64,000 bases of DNA from Kitasatospora sp. MAA4 (GCF_029893355.1 NZ_JARZAI010000010.1:1-64000), one strand, 5' to 3'; counted from the stretch's first letter, positions 1-9,571 are shown. Numbers and translations: made by a program. Notes: generated by a model from the letters alone, not told the origin.

Positions 1-105
1 GCGGCGGGCCGAGTCACCGGTGCAGGACTCCTCCTTGCCGAGGATCGCGAACTTGACGCCCGCGGTGTGCAGCAGTTCGGCGAAGGCCTTGGTGGGCGAT
101 GTGCT
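1..105 (-). pseudogene. Fe-S oxidoreductase (CCG/heterodisulfide reductase type), internal fragment
   Basis: Read on the minus strand, this stretch encodes TSPTKAFAELLHTAGVKFAI followed by LGKEESCTGDSARR. This matches the region just before the C-terminal cysteine-rich domain of large membrane-linked Fe-S oxidoreductases, where the Cys-Thr-Gly-Asp-Ala/Ser-Arg-Arg motif helps bind an iron-sulfur cluster. The gene continues off the left edge. Upstream of about position 105 the similarity stops abruptly and a different coding frame on the plus strand begins, so the N-terminal part is missing here. Family call is by motif; the truncation is inferred from the loss of recognisable sequence. Confidence 0.55.
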
Positions 106-735
106 CAGGAGTGGACGGCTGCTCGCGCTGGACGAGGACGCGGCGCAGCTCGCCGCTGCGGGCCTGGTCCGGTTGGGTGTGCAGCAGTGGGAGGAGAGCG
201 AGCTCGGGGCCGCCGCGTGGCGGATCCGCGCCAGCTCGTTCGCGCACGCGTGGCTGGACTTCGGCGACCCGCCGGGGCCGGACCTGCGGGTACCGGCCGG
301 GCCGGTCCTGCGGTCGCTCGTGCGCTGGGCCGCGCAGCTGCTGCTACAGGTCCACGACGGGCACGGTCCGGCCGCACTGGAATGGCTGGGCCTGTGCTCG
401 GCCGAGGCCCACGAACAGGCCCGCCGGGACAAGGTGGCGCACCCGGCCGAACCCACCGCCCTCGCCCTGGTCTGGCACGGCGTCCAGGCCGTCACCGCAG
501 AAGGCGGGCGCGACCACGGCCGGCGCATCGACGACAGGTGCGAGGCGTACATCCGCGAGAACCATCAACGCCAGGACACCCTCGCGCTGATCCTGGCCTG
601 CACCCGACTGGCTGCCACCGCCCTGGCGGAACTTACCTCGAACTCGGAACCTTCTACGGCGAGTTCGCCAAGGACTACACCGAGCGCCGCCTGCCGATAC
701 GCAGCGAAGAGCGCGACGCCGCAGTCGAGGGTGCG
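101..735 (+). pseudogene. unidentified coding fragment, frame broken near 630
   Basis: From the GTG at 101 to about 630 the second frame has strongly coding-like codon use, with G/C-rich third positions. It gives an amphipathic, Leu/Ala-rich protein containing AWLDFGDPPGPDLRVPAGPV and AYIRENHQRQDTLALILAC. After about 630 the coding signal moves to the first frame (YLELGTFYGEFAKDYTERRL) and fades by about 735. I do not recognise the family. It abuts the cut end of the Fe-S oxidoreductase fragment on the other strand, so this looks like a rearrangement scar rather than an intact gene. Confidence 0.35.
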
Positions 736-2141
736 CACCGGCCACTTGGGCAAGCAGGATCTGGGCGACGGTGGCCAGCAGGGCAGCCAGGGCTGGACGT
801 CGGGAGGCGGACGTCCGTGGCGTTGTGCTGGATCCAGCGTCCGTCCGCCGTGCCCGGCAGGTCCCGCATGCCGCGCAGCGGTGAGTAGTAGATCGGGACC
901 CACACCACGGCGAGCCCCAGCGCACCGGCCCAGAGGGCGGCGCGGAGGGAGGCGACGGTGGTCAGCAGGGCGGCCAGGGCGGCGCCGATGGTGAGCGCGC
1001 CGGTGAGGAGGAAGCGCATGGTGGCGTTCATGCGGCCGAGCAGGTGGTCGGGGGTGGCGTGCTGACGGAAGCTCACCTTGATGACGTTGTCGATGCCGAC
1101 CTTGAGCGTGACCAGCAGCCAGGCCCCGGCGGCGTACCAGAGCAGCGGGCCACGGTCGGCCAGTGCGACCAGGACACCCAGTGGCGCGACCGCCAGGCCC
1201 ATCAGCCAGAGCACCCGCCCTGCGCCGAGTCGGCGGGCCAGCGGGCGGGCGAGCAGCGAGCCCAGGAAGACGCCCACGCCGCCGAGCGCGAAGAAGAGGC
1301 CGAGTACGCCGGCCGGCAGGTGCAGGGTGCGGGCGAAGAGCACCGGGAGCACGGTCTGGCAGAGCTGGATGGAGAGGTTGGTGCAGGCTCCGGCCAGCGC
1401 GATCGGGCGCAGCAGCGGGTCGCCCAGCACGAAGCGCAGCCCGTCCCGCACCTCGCCCGCCAACCCCCGCGCGCTGCCGCCGGCCGGCCTGGGGCAGACC
1501 GCCGGCTCCGGACGGCGCAGCCGTAGCAGCAGCACGGCCGAGCCCAGGTAGCTGACCGCGTCCACCAGCACCGCTGCGGGCGCCGACACCAGCGCAGTCA
1601 GGAGGCCACCCGCCCCGCGCCCGCCGACCTGGGTGAGGGCGTCCGCCGTGACCAGGTGCGCGTTGGCCCGGGTGAGGCCGGCCCGGCCCACCACCGCCGG
1701 CAGGTTGCTCTGCGCGGCCACGTCGAAGAAGACCGTCGCCGCTCCCGCGAGCAGGACCACCAGGGCGAGTTGGGCGAAGGTCAGGCAGCCGAGCAGCCAG
1801 GCCGCCGGAATCGAGCCGAAGAGCACGGCCCGGACCAGGTCGGCGGCTATCATCACCGGGCGCTTGGGCAGCCGGTCCACCCAGGCACCGACCGGCAGCC
1901 CGATCAGCAGGAAGGCGGCCGTGCTCAGCATCGCCAGCAGGCCCACCTGGCCGGCCGAGCAGTGCAGCGCGAGAACGGCCACCAGGGGCAGCGCGAGCGA
2001 GCTGACGGCGGTGCCGAGCTTGCTGACGGTGGCGGCGGCGAGGAGCAGCCGGAAGTCCGTATCAGGGGAGATGGCCGAATCGGGCGAGGTATCGGGCGAG
2101 GTGGAGCGGGCGGGCAGGTCGGCCCGCAGGTCGGTGGTCAT
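675..2141 (-). CDS. MFS transporter, EntS-like exporter
   Basis: Major facilitator protein of 488 residues with about 12 hydrophobic segments. The hallmark loop after TM2 is present (GAWVDRLPKRPVMIAADLVR), and the SKLGTAVSSLALPLVAV and FFDVAAQSNLPAVVG segments place it with the EntS/macrolide-exporter-like drug and siderophore efflux group. It probably exports a small molecule across the cytoplasmic membrane. The last ~65 residues, after YYSPLRGMRDLP, are low-complexity and unlike the family, so the true C-terminus may have been replaced by read-through into rearranged DNA. It is divergent from the ArsR-type gene at 2242, which probably controls it. A second exporter of the same type lies at 59774. 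Confidence 0.8.
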   Translation of the reverse strand: MTTDLRADLPARSTSPDTSPDSAISPDTDFRLLLAAATVSKLGTAVSSLALPLVAVLALHCSAGQVGLLAMLSTAAFLLIGLPVGAWVDRLPKRPVMIAADLVRAVLFGSIPAAWLLGCLTFAQLALVVLLAGAATVFFDVAAQSNLPAVVGRAGLTRANAHLVTADALTQVGGRGAGGLLTALVSAPAAVLVDAVSYLGSAVLLLRLRRPEPAVCPRPAGGSARGLAGEVRDGLRFVLGDPLLRPIALAGACTNLSIQLCQTVLPVLFARTLHLPAGVLGLFFALGGVGVFLGSLLARPLARRLGAGRVLWLMGLAVAPLGVLVALADRGPLLWYAAGAWLLVTLKVGIDNVIKVSFRQHATPDHLLGRMNATMRFLLTGALTIGAALAALLTTVASLRAALWAGALGLAVVWVPIYYSPLRGMRDLPGTADGRWIQHNATDVRLPTSSPGCPAGHRRPDPACPSGRCAPSTAASRSSLRIGRRRSV

Positions 2142-2178
2142 GTGCGCAAGCCTGGCCGCGGCCGCCTACCCCCGGCCA

Positions 2179-2206
2179 TGAATTTAGGCTGAGCTCAATT
2201 GACGGG
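2179..2206. promoter_or_regulatory. AT-rich divergent promoter/operator between MFS and ArsR genes
   Basis: In the 100-bp divergent gap there is a conspicuous AT island at 2181-2200, containing the 8-bp palindrome TGAGCTCA (2190-2197) flanked by AATTT (2181-2185) and AATT (2197-2200). Read on the minus strand it offers TAAATT as a possible -10 for the exporter. A palindrome at this position suits autoregulation by the ArsR-type protein. No footprint evidence; inferred from position and symmetry. Confidence 0.4.
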
Positions 2207-2241
2207 CCGGTGCCCGCCGCTTACCGAGGAGGGCCTGCCCC

Positions 2242-3231
2242 GTGTTGGAGTTGGAGTTCACCGCCCGCGACCTGGCCCACACCCGGTTCGCCCTCTCACC
2301 GCTCTGGGAGGTGGTGGCCAGCGTCCGGGTCCTGCAGCGGCCCAAGGAGCACCCGCTGCACCGGCCATGGCTGGCGGCGGTCCGCCCGCGCCTGGCCGCC
2401 TCCCGGCTGGACTGGCGGCTGCTCGCCGACCTGGTGCCCGAGGGACCGTTGGCGATCCCGGTCTTCGTGGCACCGCCGCCGACCTCCTCGGTGCCCGATC
2501 TCGGGGTGGAGCTGGCGGCGCTGCGGGCCACCGCGCCCGAGCAGGTCCGGGCCGAGCTGGACGGGCCACGGGCGCCGCGCTCCGAGCGCATCGAGGCGCT
2601 GCGCCAGGACCCGCAGGCCGAACTGGCCCACCTGGCCGACACCGTGGCCGCGTACTGGGAACTCGCGTTGGCGCCGTACTGGCCGCGGCTGCGCGCCCTG
2701 CTGGAGGCAGACGTGCTGCACCGGGCCCGGCTGCTCGCCCAGGGCGGCATCCAGCAGCTCTTCACCGACCTGGACCCGCGGGTGAGTTGGGCCGGTGAGC
2801 GGCTCTCGGTCGAGCACCGCTACGGGGGCGGCGGGCGCCGACTGGGCGGGCGCGGGCTGCTGCTGATCCCCTCGGCGTTCGTCTGGCCGCGGCTGTTCTC
2901 GGTGACCGTCCCCGGCCGCCAGCCCACCCTGCGCTACCCGCCGCGCGCAGTGGCCACCCTCTGGGAGCGGCGCGAACGCGAGCCTGCGCAGGCGCTGGCG
3001 GCGGTGCTGGGGCGCACCCGGGCCCGGCTGCTGACCGAACTGGACGCCCCAGCAGCCACCGAGGAGCTGGCCCGCCGGACCGGGATCACGGCGGGCGGCG
3101 TCTCCCAGCACCTCGGCGCTCTGCGCGCCGCGGGACTGGTCGCCGCCACCCGGGCCGGCCGCCAGGTGCTGTACCGGCGCACCGAGGCGGCCGAGGTCCT
3201 GCTCACCGCGGCCGACCGCGACCCGAGCTGA
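2242..3231 (+). CDS. ArsR-family winged-helix regulator (DUF5937-type N-terminus)
   Basis: The 329-residue protein has a long N-terminal domain (about 1-240, starting LELEFTARDLAHTRFALSPL) and a C-terminal ArsR winged helix (about 245-325). The recognition segment reads LARRTGITAGGVSQHLGALR. This architecture is common in streptomycete ArsR-like repressors, where the N-terminal part probably senses a ligand. The GTG start at 2242 is supported by GAGGAGGG eight bases upstream. The divergent exporter is the likely target. Confidence 0.8.
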   Translation: MLELEFTARDLAHTRFALSPLWEVVASVRVLQRPKEHPLHRPWLAAVRPRLAASRLDWRLLADLVPEGPLAIPVFVAPPPTSSVPDLGVELAALRATAPEQVRAELDGPRAPRSERIEALRQDPQAELAHLADTVAAYWELALAPYWPRLRALLEADVLHRARLLAQGGIQQLFTDLDPRVSWAGERLSVEHRYGGGGRRLGGRGLLLIPSAFVWPRLFSVTVPGRQPTLRYPPRAVATLWERREREPAQALAAVLGRTRARLLTELDAPAATEELARRTGITAGGVSQHLGALRAAGLVAATRAGRQVLYRRTEAAEVLLTAADRDPS

Positions 3232-3340
3232 CCGGGCCCGGCCCCATGCTCCAGCGAGACCGGTAGGATCTCGTCGCACCCACTCAACGCGGCCACCACC
3301 CGATCGGACGCCCTGTGCCATGTGGCCGGTCGGGGGCCGT

Positions 3341-3752
3341 TCAGGTGGGCGGGTGTTGCGTCGGCGGTTGTGCCGGGTCTGGGATGAGGAGTCCTGCGGC
3401 CATGGTGGCGATCGCGGTGTCCAGGCGGTCGCGCGCGTCCTGGGGCATGGCGGCCAGCCGCAGCGGGCGGGCGGAGATCAGTGAGAGCAGCAGCCACGCG
3501 ACTGCGGCGGGGTCCGCGTCGGCACGGATGTCCCCCGTCGCCTGGCCGTGGCGCAGCGCGTCGGCGAGTGCGTCGGCGATCCGGCGCACCGCGGCCTGGC
3601 CGGCCTGTGCGACGGCCGGTTTTCGGCGGCGGCGGACACGGAGTCGGCGAACAGGACGCCGAGCGAGCCCTTGGCGTGCAGCTGGTCGAGGTGGGCGGGC
3701 GAGAGCACCTCGACCACCAGGGCGGCGACGGGGATCCCGGTGGCGACCGTGT
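3341..3752 (-). pseudogene. TetR-family regulator, C-terminal remnant with frameshift
   Basis: Only the ligand-binding C-terminal part of a TetR regulator remains. One frame gives GSLGVLFADSVSAAAENR (before about 3620); the continuation AVAQAGQAAVRRIADALADA is in the next frame down to the stop at 3341. Restoring one C to the CC at about 3617 would give an uninterrupted AENPAVAQAG reading. No helix-turn-helix is present, because upstream sequence is cut near 3752, where an opposite-strand methyltransferase fragment starts. The gene is non-functional as read. Confidence 0.65.
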
Positions 3753-3842
3753 CCATCATCTGCCCGCACCCGTACGCCGGCAGGCGGTGGCCGAGATGTA
3801 CCGGGTACTGCGCCCGGGTGGACGCCTGATGATCGCCGACTT
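3752..3842 (+). pseudogene. class I SAM-dependent methyltransferase, short internal fragment
   Basis: About 30 codons encode VHHLPAPVRRQAVAEMYRVL then RPGGRLMIADF, the strand 4-helix D-strand 5 region of class I methyltransferases. This normally sits in the middle of a ~200-residue protein. The SAM-binding N-terminus is missing on the left, and the family similarity ends right after ADF. It is divergent from the TetR remnant, an arrangement seen when TetR controls a neighbouring methyltransferase. The fragment cannot be functional. Confidence 0.6.
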
Positions 3843-3936
3843 CGAGCGCTGGTACAGCCGCGCTTCCGGCGGCGGGCGTGGCTCAGGGCCCGTGCCGCGC
3901 GTCTCAAGTGCGGCCCGGGCGCCGGCGCGGCGGCGC

Positions 3937-4929
3937 TCAGCCGTGGTAGCGGGCGATGAGCCTGGTGAACTCGTATGGCGACTGGTCGATCCCGCTGCAG
4001 GTGTCGCCGGCGGCGGTGCCGGCCGGGCAGGGGCGGTCGCGGTTGACGGCCCAGAAGGTGAAGCGAGCCAGGTGGTGGGTCCGGGCGTAGTTGAGCATGG
4101 TGGTGAAGTCGGCCGGGGACAGGGCCTCGTCGGCCTCGTCGGTGTCGCCGTTCATGGAGGAGATACCGATGTGGCGGTAGGCCGCCGCCAGGCTGCAGCC
4201 GTACGCGGCGGCCACGGAGTGCGCCAGGCTGTCGGCTGCCGCGGTGCTGGCCGCGCCCATGGAGCCGGTGTGGCCGCCGAAGTCGAACGGCATGATGACC
4301 CAGCCGTCGACCGGGAGCCGGGCCGCTGCGCCTCGGGCGATCAGGTCCAGCCCGGTGGCGTCCGGGCCGCTGGGGGTGGTGCCGAAGGTGACGTACACCT
4401 TCAGGCCCGGGTCGGCGGTCTTGAGGATCTTCAGTGCGCTGATCACCCGCTGGCGCACGGCGCCATCGGCGACCTCGGTGTTCTCGATGTCGATGTCGAT
4501 CGCCCGCAGCCGGTAGGTGGCGATCACCTTCTGGTAGGCAGCCGCCAGCGCGCTCGGGGAGCCGCACGCCTGGCCCAGCTTGTTCCCGGCCCAGCCGCCG
4601 AAGGACACCACGACGTCGCCGCCCGCTGCCCTGATCCGGTCGATCGCGCTCTGGTCGCTGCCGCCGGTCAGCGGCCGAGTGCCGTCCCAGGCCGGGGCGC
4701 AGGTGCCGTCGCTGAGCATGAACGCGAGCGTCAGCTCCTTCACCCCGCCCGCCGACAGCACGCCCACCGGGTCCGGCGGGTTGCCCCACCCCAGGTACTC
4801 GTACGGGGCGTTGCGGCCGACTGGGTCGACCGCAGCGGCCTGTGCGGCGGAGGCGGTGGCGAGCGCTGCGGCGAGCAGGAAAGCGCCGGCGAGGGCGGCC
4901 AGTTGGCGGGCCAGGGTGCGTGGCGTCAT
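3937..4929 (-). CDS. secreted GH18-family chitinase-like glycosidase
   Basis: A 330-residue protein with a Sec signal peptide (about 1-31, cleavage after ASAAQA) and a single GH18-like barrel. The catalytic strand reads LRAIDIDIENTE, matching the D-x-D-x-E signature in which the final Glu is the acid/base. Other barrel landmarks are DVVVSFGGWAG (strand 3) and VDGWVIMPFDFGGHTG. It should act outside the cell on chitin or a related GlcNAc glycan, though family members also include non-chitinolytic binders. No carbohydrate-binding module is attached. No clear SD precedes the ATG at 4929. Confidence 0.8.
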   Translation of the reverse strand: MTPRTLARQLAALAGAFLLAAALATASAAQAAAVDPVGRNAPYEYLGWGNPPDPVGVLSAGGVKELTLAFMLSDGTCAPAWDGTRPLTGGSDQSAIDRIRAAGGDVVVSFGGWAGNKLGQACGSPSALAAAYQKVIATYRLRAIDIDIENTEVADGAVRQRVISALKILKTADPGLKVYVTFGTTPSGPDATGLDLIARGAAARLPVDGWVIMPFDFGGHTGSMGAASTAAADSLAHSVAAAYGCSLAAAYRHIGISSMNGDTDEADEALSPADFTTMLNYARTHHLARFTFWAVNRDRPCPAGTAAGDTCSGIDQSPYEFTRLIARYHG

Positions 4930-5076
4930 GGTAGTCGAATGAACCAGGGCGGCAGGTACGCGTCAAGAGGCTGGCGTCGGCCCGGCGGACGGTGCGTCGG
5001 CCCCGCCCTGCCGGCACGCCCCAGGGTTTGCCGGACGGGCGGAGCTGCCCGGGTGGCGTCGCTCTCCCATGGTGAT

Positions 5077-5106
5077 GGCCTGCCCTGGAGCGGTCCGGGG
5101 CAGGCC
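5077..5106 (-). terminator. hairpin terminator after the small secreted-protein gene
   Basis: GGCCTGCCC (5077-5085) and GGGCAGGCC (5098-5106) form a perfect 9-bp stem with a 12-base loop. It lies 80 bases past the stop of the minus-strand gene at 5188-5682 and before the GH18 gene. There is no T run, as is common for actinomycete terminators. Confidence 0.5.
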
Positions 5107-5187
5107 AACCACGGTGACCGGTCGGTCAGATGGTGGCGCGGACGCGTGCGGCGGCGAGGTTGGACACAACCCCACGGGCCGTAGACG

Positions 5188-5682
5188 TCAGCACGATGAG
5201 TAGTCGCCCCAGTTGGCGCCACTGGCGTAGGCGTGCCAGGAACCGCCGGCCTCGGAGCAGGCGTTGGGGATGGTGACGATGGCCTGCCAGGTGTCAGGGT
5301 TCGCGTTGTGGATGGGCACCCACCCGGAGTACACGTCCTGCGGGCCGTCGACCGTGTCGCCGGTGGCGCACGCCTGCCCGTGGTAGTCCAGCGTCTGCAC
5401 GCACGGGTACGCCGACCAGCTGTCGCCCGAGTGGGTGTTCCAGTAGGTGGTGTCGTACTGGAAGTGGGCACGGACATTGCCGCAGCCGTCGTACTGCTGC
5501 TCCACCTCGCCCGCGTAGTAACCGTTGACGGAAATCCTGCCGGGGTTGCCGATGTTGCCGATGGTGCAACTGGTGGGCGCGGCCTGGGCGGTGCCGCCGA
5601 CGCCGATGGCGGTGCCGCCGGCGATGGCGAGGGTGGCGGCGGCGAGGGCCGCGGCGCGGCGGGTGGTTCGGAGCTTGGGCAT
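5188..5682 (-). CDS. small secreted cysteine-rich protein, unknown function
   Basis: A 164-residue precursor with a classical Sec signal (basic MPKLRTTRR, hydrophobic core, cleavage after GTAQA). The mature ~130 residues contain six cysteines, which could form three disulfides, and are rich in Tyr, Trp, Gly and Asn (YYAGEVEQQYDGCGN, TTYWNTHSGDSWSAYPC), a composition typical of extracellular beta-rich binding proteins. I do not recognise the family. The start is supported by GAGGAG eight bases upstream. The adjacent secreted GH18 enzyme suggests a cell-surface or extracellular role but does not define it. Confidence 0.7.
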   Translation of the reverse strand: MPKLRTTRRAAALAAATLAIAGGTAIGVGGTAQAAPTSCTIGNIGNPGRISVNGYYAGEVEQQYDGCGNVRAHFQYDTTYWNTHSGDSWSAYPCVQTLDYHGQACATGDTVDGPQDVYSGWVPIHNANPDTWQAIVTIPNACSEAGGSWHAYASGANWGDYSSC

Positions 5683-5876
5683 GGTGCTGTCTCCTCGATC
5701 TGACGAGTCTTCCCGGTGGGGGTTGCCAAGTACCTTCCGGCCGCCAGTGGTACGTGAGGCGGCAGGACCAGACTGGCTGAGGGGTCCGGCTGAAGTCCCG
5801 TTTCCCGTACGAATCCGTACACCCGCTCCTAGACTCGGTGGCCGGGAAGTGTTGCGTCACGGACCTGGGGGGCGTC

Positions 5877-8195
5877 GTGGGTGAGCGTGGGGCCGGGATG
5901 CCCGATCCGAGCAGCGCCGCCGACCTGGCCGACTTCATCGGCCTACTCGGGGAGTTGCGTGCGTGGGCCGGGACGCCGTCCTACCGCATGCTGGCCGAAC
6001 GGGTGGGTCCACTGATGCGGCCGACGAGTGTGGTCTCGCACTCCACGCTGGTGGATGCGTTCAAGCCCGGGCGGCGCCGTCTGGACATGGATTTGGTGAT
6101 GGCCACGGTCCGCGCCCTTGGCGTGTCCGAGCCGGAGGCGGTGCGCTGGCGGCAGGCGTGCATCCGCGTTCATGCCGAGGCCAAGACCGGCGGGCCGGTC
6201 GGGGTACTCAGTCAACTGCCCACGGATCTCGCGACGTTCACCGGGCGCCGCGAGGAACTCACGCGACTCATCGAAGCGGCGACGCACCAGCGCGATGAGG
6301 AGGCCGCGAACACGGTGGTGATCTCCGCGATCGAGGGCATGGCCGGAGTCGGCAAGACCCAGCTCGCGATCCACGCCGCGCACCAGCTGGTGCGCTCGGG
6401 CCGCTTCGCCGACGTCCAGCTGCACGCGAACCTGCGCGGCTTCGACGCCGAGCATCCGCCCACCGACCCGTCCGCAGTACTGGAGGCCTTCCTGCGCCAA
6501 CTGGGTGTGCCCGCCCAGCAGATCCCCGGCACCCGTGACGAGCGGGCCGCGATGTTCCGCGACCGACTACGCGAGCGCCACGCCCTGATCCTGCTCGACA
6601 ACGCCGCCGACGAGAACCAGGTCCGCGACCTCATCCCGGCCAACCCCACATGCCTGGTCCTCATCACCAGCCGCCGCAGCCTGACCGCGCTGGACAACGC
6701 GACCCCGCACCAGCTCGATGTCTTCACCGGATCCGAGGCCCTCGCACTGCTCGCCCGAATCGCCGGGCACGACCGCGTGGCAGCCGAACCAGAAGCCGCC
6801 GCCCGCATCGCCGAATACTGCGGCTACCTGCCCCTGGCAGTCTCCCTGGCCGCCGCCCGCCTGCGCTCCCGACCCGCCTGGCCCCTGCAACACCTCGCCG
6901 ACAAACTGCGCGACGGCCGCCTGAGCGCCATCCGCGCCGGCAACCGCACCCTGCGCCCGGTCTTCCACCTCTCCTACCAGGAACTCGACGAGCCACTGCG
7001 CCGCATCTTCCGCCTCCTCGGCCACCACCCGGGCCCCGACACCACCCCCGCCCAGGTCGCAGCCCTGGCCGACATCCCCGCCGACCAGGCCGAGGACGCC
7101 CTGGAACACCTTCAGGACGAACACCTCCTCACCCAGCCCACCCCCGGCCGCTACGAACTCCACGACCTGTTGCGCCTGCTCGCCGTCGAGCTGGCCGCCG
7201 CCGAACCGGAACCGGAACCCGCCGCCCCACTGACCAGGCTCGCCACCTGGTGCTTGGCCACCGGGTACACCGCCGCCACCACCATCGGCACCCCCAACCT
7301 GACCGGCATCACCCGTGCCCAGGCCGCCGAGAGCGCACGCTTCGAGGACTACGACGATGCCCTGGCCTGGTTCGACGAGGAACAGCACACCCTCGCCGCC
7401 GTCCAACAGGCCGCCGCTGAAGCCGGCCTCCACCAGCATGTGTGGCAACTCGCCGAAGCCCAGAAGCACTTCTTCGTCGTTCGCCGCCACCTCGACGACT
7501 TCCTCACGGCGCAGCACCTGGCCGTGGCCGCCACCCGGGCCGAAGGTGACCGGAAGGCCGAGGCCCTCATGCTGACTACTCTCGGCGGCGTCTACTGGAT
7601 GGCGGGACGGCTCGACGAGTCCGAGGACTGCTGTCTGAAGGCCCGCCACCTCTACCAGGCCACCGACGACCACATGGGTGAGGCATCCACGTTGATCGCC
7701 CACGGCGTCGTCAAGACCCACCAAGGTGACCACGAACCCGCGGACGAGCTCTTTTCCCGGGCCCTCGACCTGCTCGACGGCCCAGAGGCACTTCCCCTGC
7801 GCGCGAAGGCACTCCTCAACCGTGCTGACGTGCACAAGTCGCACCGGGACCGTCGCCCGCAGGCCATCGCAGGCTTTCGCGAAGCCCTGACGATCCTCCG
7901 GCAGATCGGCGACCGCCACAGCGAGGCATTCGCTCTGGGGAACATCGCCGACTGCCACCGCTTGGATGGCGATCTCGACACCGCACTCGATCTGTACCGT
8001 GAACAGCAGGATCTCGCCCGCACGCTCGCCGACGCCTACATCCAAGCGGAAGCACTCCTCGGCATCGGCGACACCCACGCCGGAGCCCAACGCACCGCAG
8101 CGGCACGACATGCCTGGACCAAGGCGCTCGCCCTCTACGAGAAGATCGACCACCCCAAAGCCACCGAAGCGCGCCGGCGCCTCGCCGAGCAGTGA
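5877..8195 (+). CDS. NB-ARC/TPR regulatory ATPase
   Basis: A 772-residue STAND-type protein. The N-terminus (about 1-95) looks like a degenerate helix-turn-helix/XRE-like segment. An NB-ARC ATPase follows, with Walker A GMAGVGKTQLA, Walker B ALILLDNAAD, sensor LVLITSRRSL and the GYLPLAVSLAA (GLPL-like) motif. The C-terminal half (about 540-770) is TPR repeats. This is the architecture of streptomycete regulators related to the C-terminal parts of AfsR/SARP proteins, but without a SARP DNA-binding domain. GTG at 5877 is chosen because a G-rich SD lies just upstream; ATG at 5898 is an alternative. Target unknown. Confidence 0.8.
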   Translation: MGERGAGMPDPSSAADLADFIGLLGELRAWAGTPSYRMLAERVGPLMRPTSVVSHSTLVDAFKPGRRRLDMDLVMATVRALGVSEPEAVRWRQACIRVHAEAKTGGPVGVLSQLPTDLATFTGRREELTRLIEAATHQRDEEAANTVVISAIEGMAGVGKTQLAIHAAHQLVRSGRFADVQLHANLRGFDAEHPPTDPSAVLEAFLRQLGVPAQQIPGTRDERAAMFRDRLRERHALILLDNAADENQVRDLIPANPTCLVLITSRRSLTALDNATPHQLDVFTGSEALALLARIAGHDRVAAEPEAAARIAEYCGYLPLAVSLAAARLRSRPAWPLQHLADKLRDGRLSAIRAGNRTLRPVFHLSYQELDEPLRRIFRLLGHHPGPDTTPAQVAALADIPADQAEDALEHLQDEHLLTQPTPGRYELHDLLRLLAVELAAAEPEPEPAAPLTRLATWCLATGYTAATTIGTPNLTGITRAQAAESARFEDYDDALAWFDEEQHTLAAVQQAAAEAGLHQHVWQLAEAQKHFFVVRRHLDDFLTAQHLAVAATRAEGDRKAEALMLTTLGGVYWMAGRLDESEDCCLKARHLYQATDDHMGEASTLIAHGVVKTHQGDHEPADELFSRALDLLDGPEALPLRAKALLNRADVHKSHRDRRPQAIAGFREALTILRQIGDRHSEAFALGNIADCHRLDGDLDTALDLYREQQDLARTLADAYIQAEALLGIGDTHAGAQRTAAARHAWTKALALYEKIDHPKATEARRRLAEQ

Positions 8196-8341
8196 GTGCT
8201 GACTCGACTACGGGTTGCCGGACGGTGGCACGGTCCGTGGCAGCCGGCCACCAGTCTGACGCACCATCAACACCTCTACCAAACGCGTGTCGTACACCGC
8301 AGAGCGATGCTCCCCCTCGAAGGGCCACCTCTGATCGACGG

Positions 8342-9396
8342 TTACAGCTGAGGCGAGACGTCCTCCCCCGGCACACCCGCCGGGCTGCGGCGACGGGGGA
8401 TCAGCAGTGCGCCGAGGACCAGCAGTGCGCCGAGGATGCCGGCGATGATCGGGAGTGTCGTGCCGACCAGCTGGATCGAGTCGCGTCCGTCCTTCGCGTC
8501 GCTCACGGCGTCGGACACGGCCTTCGAGGTCTGCCGGTAGTCGGCGTCGATGACCGGGAGCAGTGGGATGAGGGAGCCGTCGGGGCGGTGACGGCGGCCG
8601 TGCGCTGCTGGGAGCGCTGGACGTCGAGCACCGCGCCGGTCTCCGGCTCGACCCAGAAGGTGTCGCTGCCCTGCAGGGTGTAGGAGAGCGGGGCCGGATC
8701 GCCGAGCGTGGGGAGCAGCGCCGTCAGTTTCTGCTGCTGATCGGGTGTCAGCGGGCCGAACTGGACGAGCAGCTTCAGCTCGCTCTGCGGCAGTGCCTTG
8801 GGCAGACCGGCCAGCACCTGGCTGTCGGTGATCCGGGTGGGGGTGACGGTCGCCTGGTACACGTAGGTCTGCAGGCCGGACCGCTGCTCCGAGCGCGCGT
8901 AGGTCACTGGGGTGGTGGTCGCCGTCTCCGGCACCCAGCCGGTGTAGGTCTCCTTCTTGGCGCCGAACGGGAAACTGATCGTCAGGCCGTGTGCGTCGAC
9001 GACCGACCAGTTGCTCGGGTGGTGCGACGACGGCTCCAGGTTGCGGCGGTCCACCGCGTACTGCCAGGTGGTCTGCTCGACCTTGGTGCCCGCCGCGGTG
9101 GTCGTCCGCGCATCGCTGACCAGCGCGGTGTTCCCCGAGGTCTTCAGCACCTTGACCTGCCGGTCGACGGCGAGCGGGACGTCGTGCTTGAGCGCGGTCG
9201 CCAGGCTGCCCTGGGCCAGCGCCTGGCCGTCGAGCAGCGTCTTGAACGTGCCGGCCAGCGGGCGCTGCACGTCGACGTTGTCGGGCAGCCGGGCCACGTA
9301 CGTCGGCGTGATCCAGAACGCGGTCAGGAACGCGCCCGCGATCAGCAGCACGCCGACCACCAGGGCGCAGGTACGGAGGATGTTCGGTCGTTGCAT
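8342..9396 (-). pseudogene. DUF3068/PorA-family membrane protein, frame broken near 8583
   Basis: The N-terminal frame (ATG at 9396) has one membrane anchor (about 8-28) and an extracytoplasmic domain ending VLDVQRSQQRTAAVTAP. The same protein clearly continues in another frame as DGSLIPLLPVIDADYRQTSK, ending with a second transmembrane segment (LPIIAGILGALLVLGALLIP) and a short basic tail to the TAA at 8342. Adding one base in the G run at 8581-8585 (a C run in the coding strand) would rejoin both halves to about 351 residues, the usual length. Either a true frameshift or a sequencing error; if an error, this is an intact gene. The family is abundant in actinomycetes and of unknown function. 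Confidence 0.7.
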
Positions 9397-9571
9397 GCCA
9401 GCCACGATCCTCCGCGCCGGGCTCTGTGGTGGGCGGCACCAGGGCCACGGCGGCCGAGCGGCCCCACGGTTCACCCGTCCGGCAGGCAACGGGCGCACGT
9501 CGGCGGCGGCACCGGGTGGGCGCCGGTCAGGCGGGGGTGGGGCCGGGCGCGGGCGGACGGACGGGCGGATG

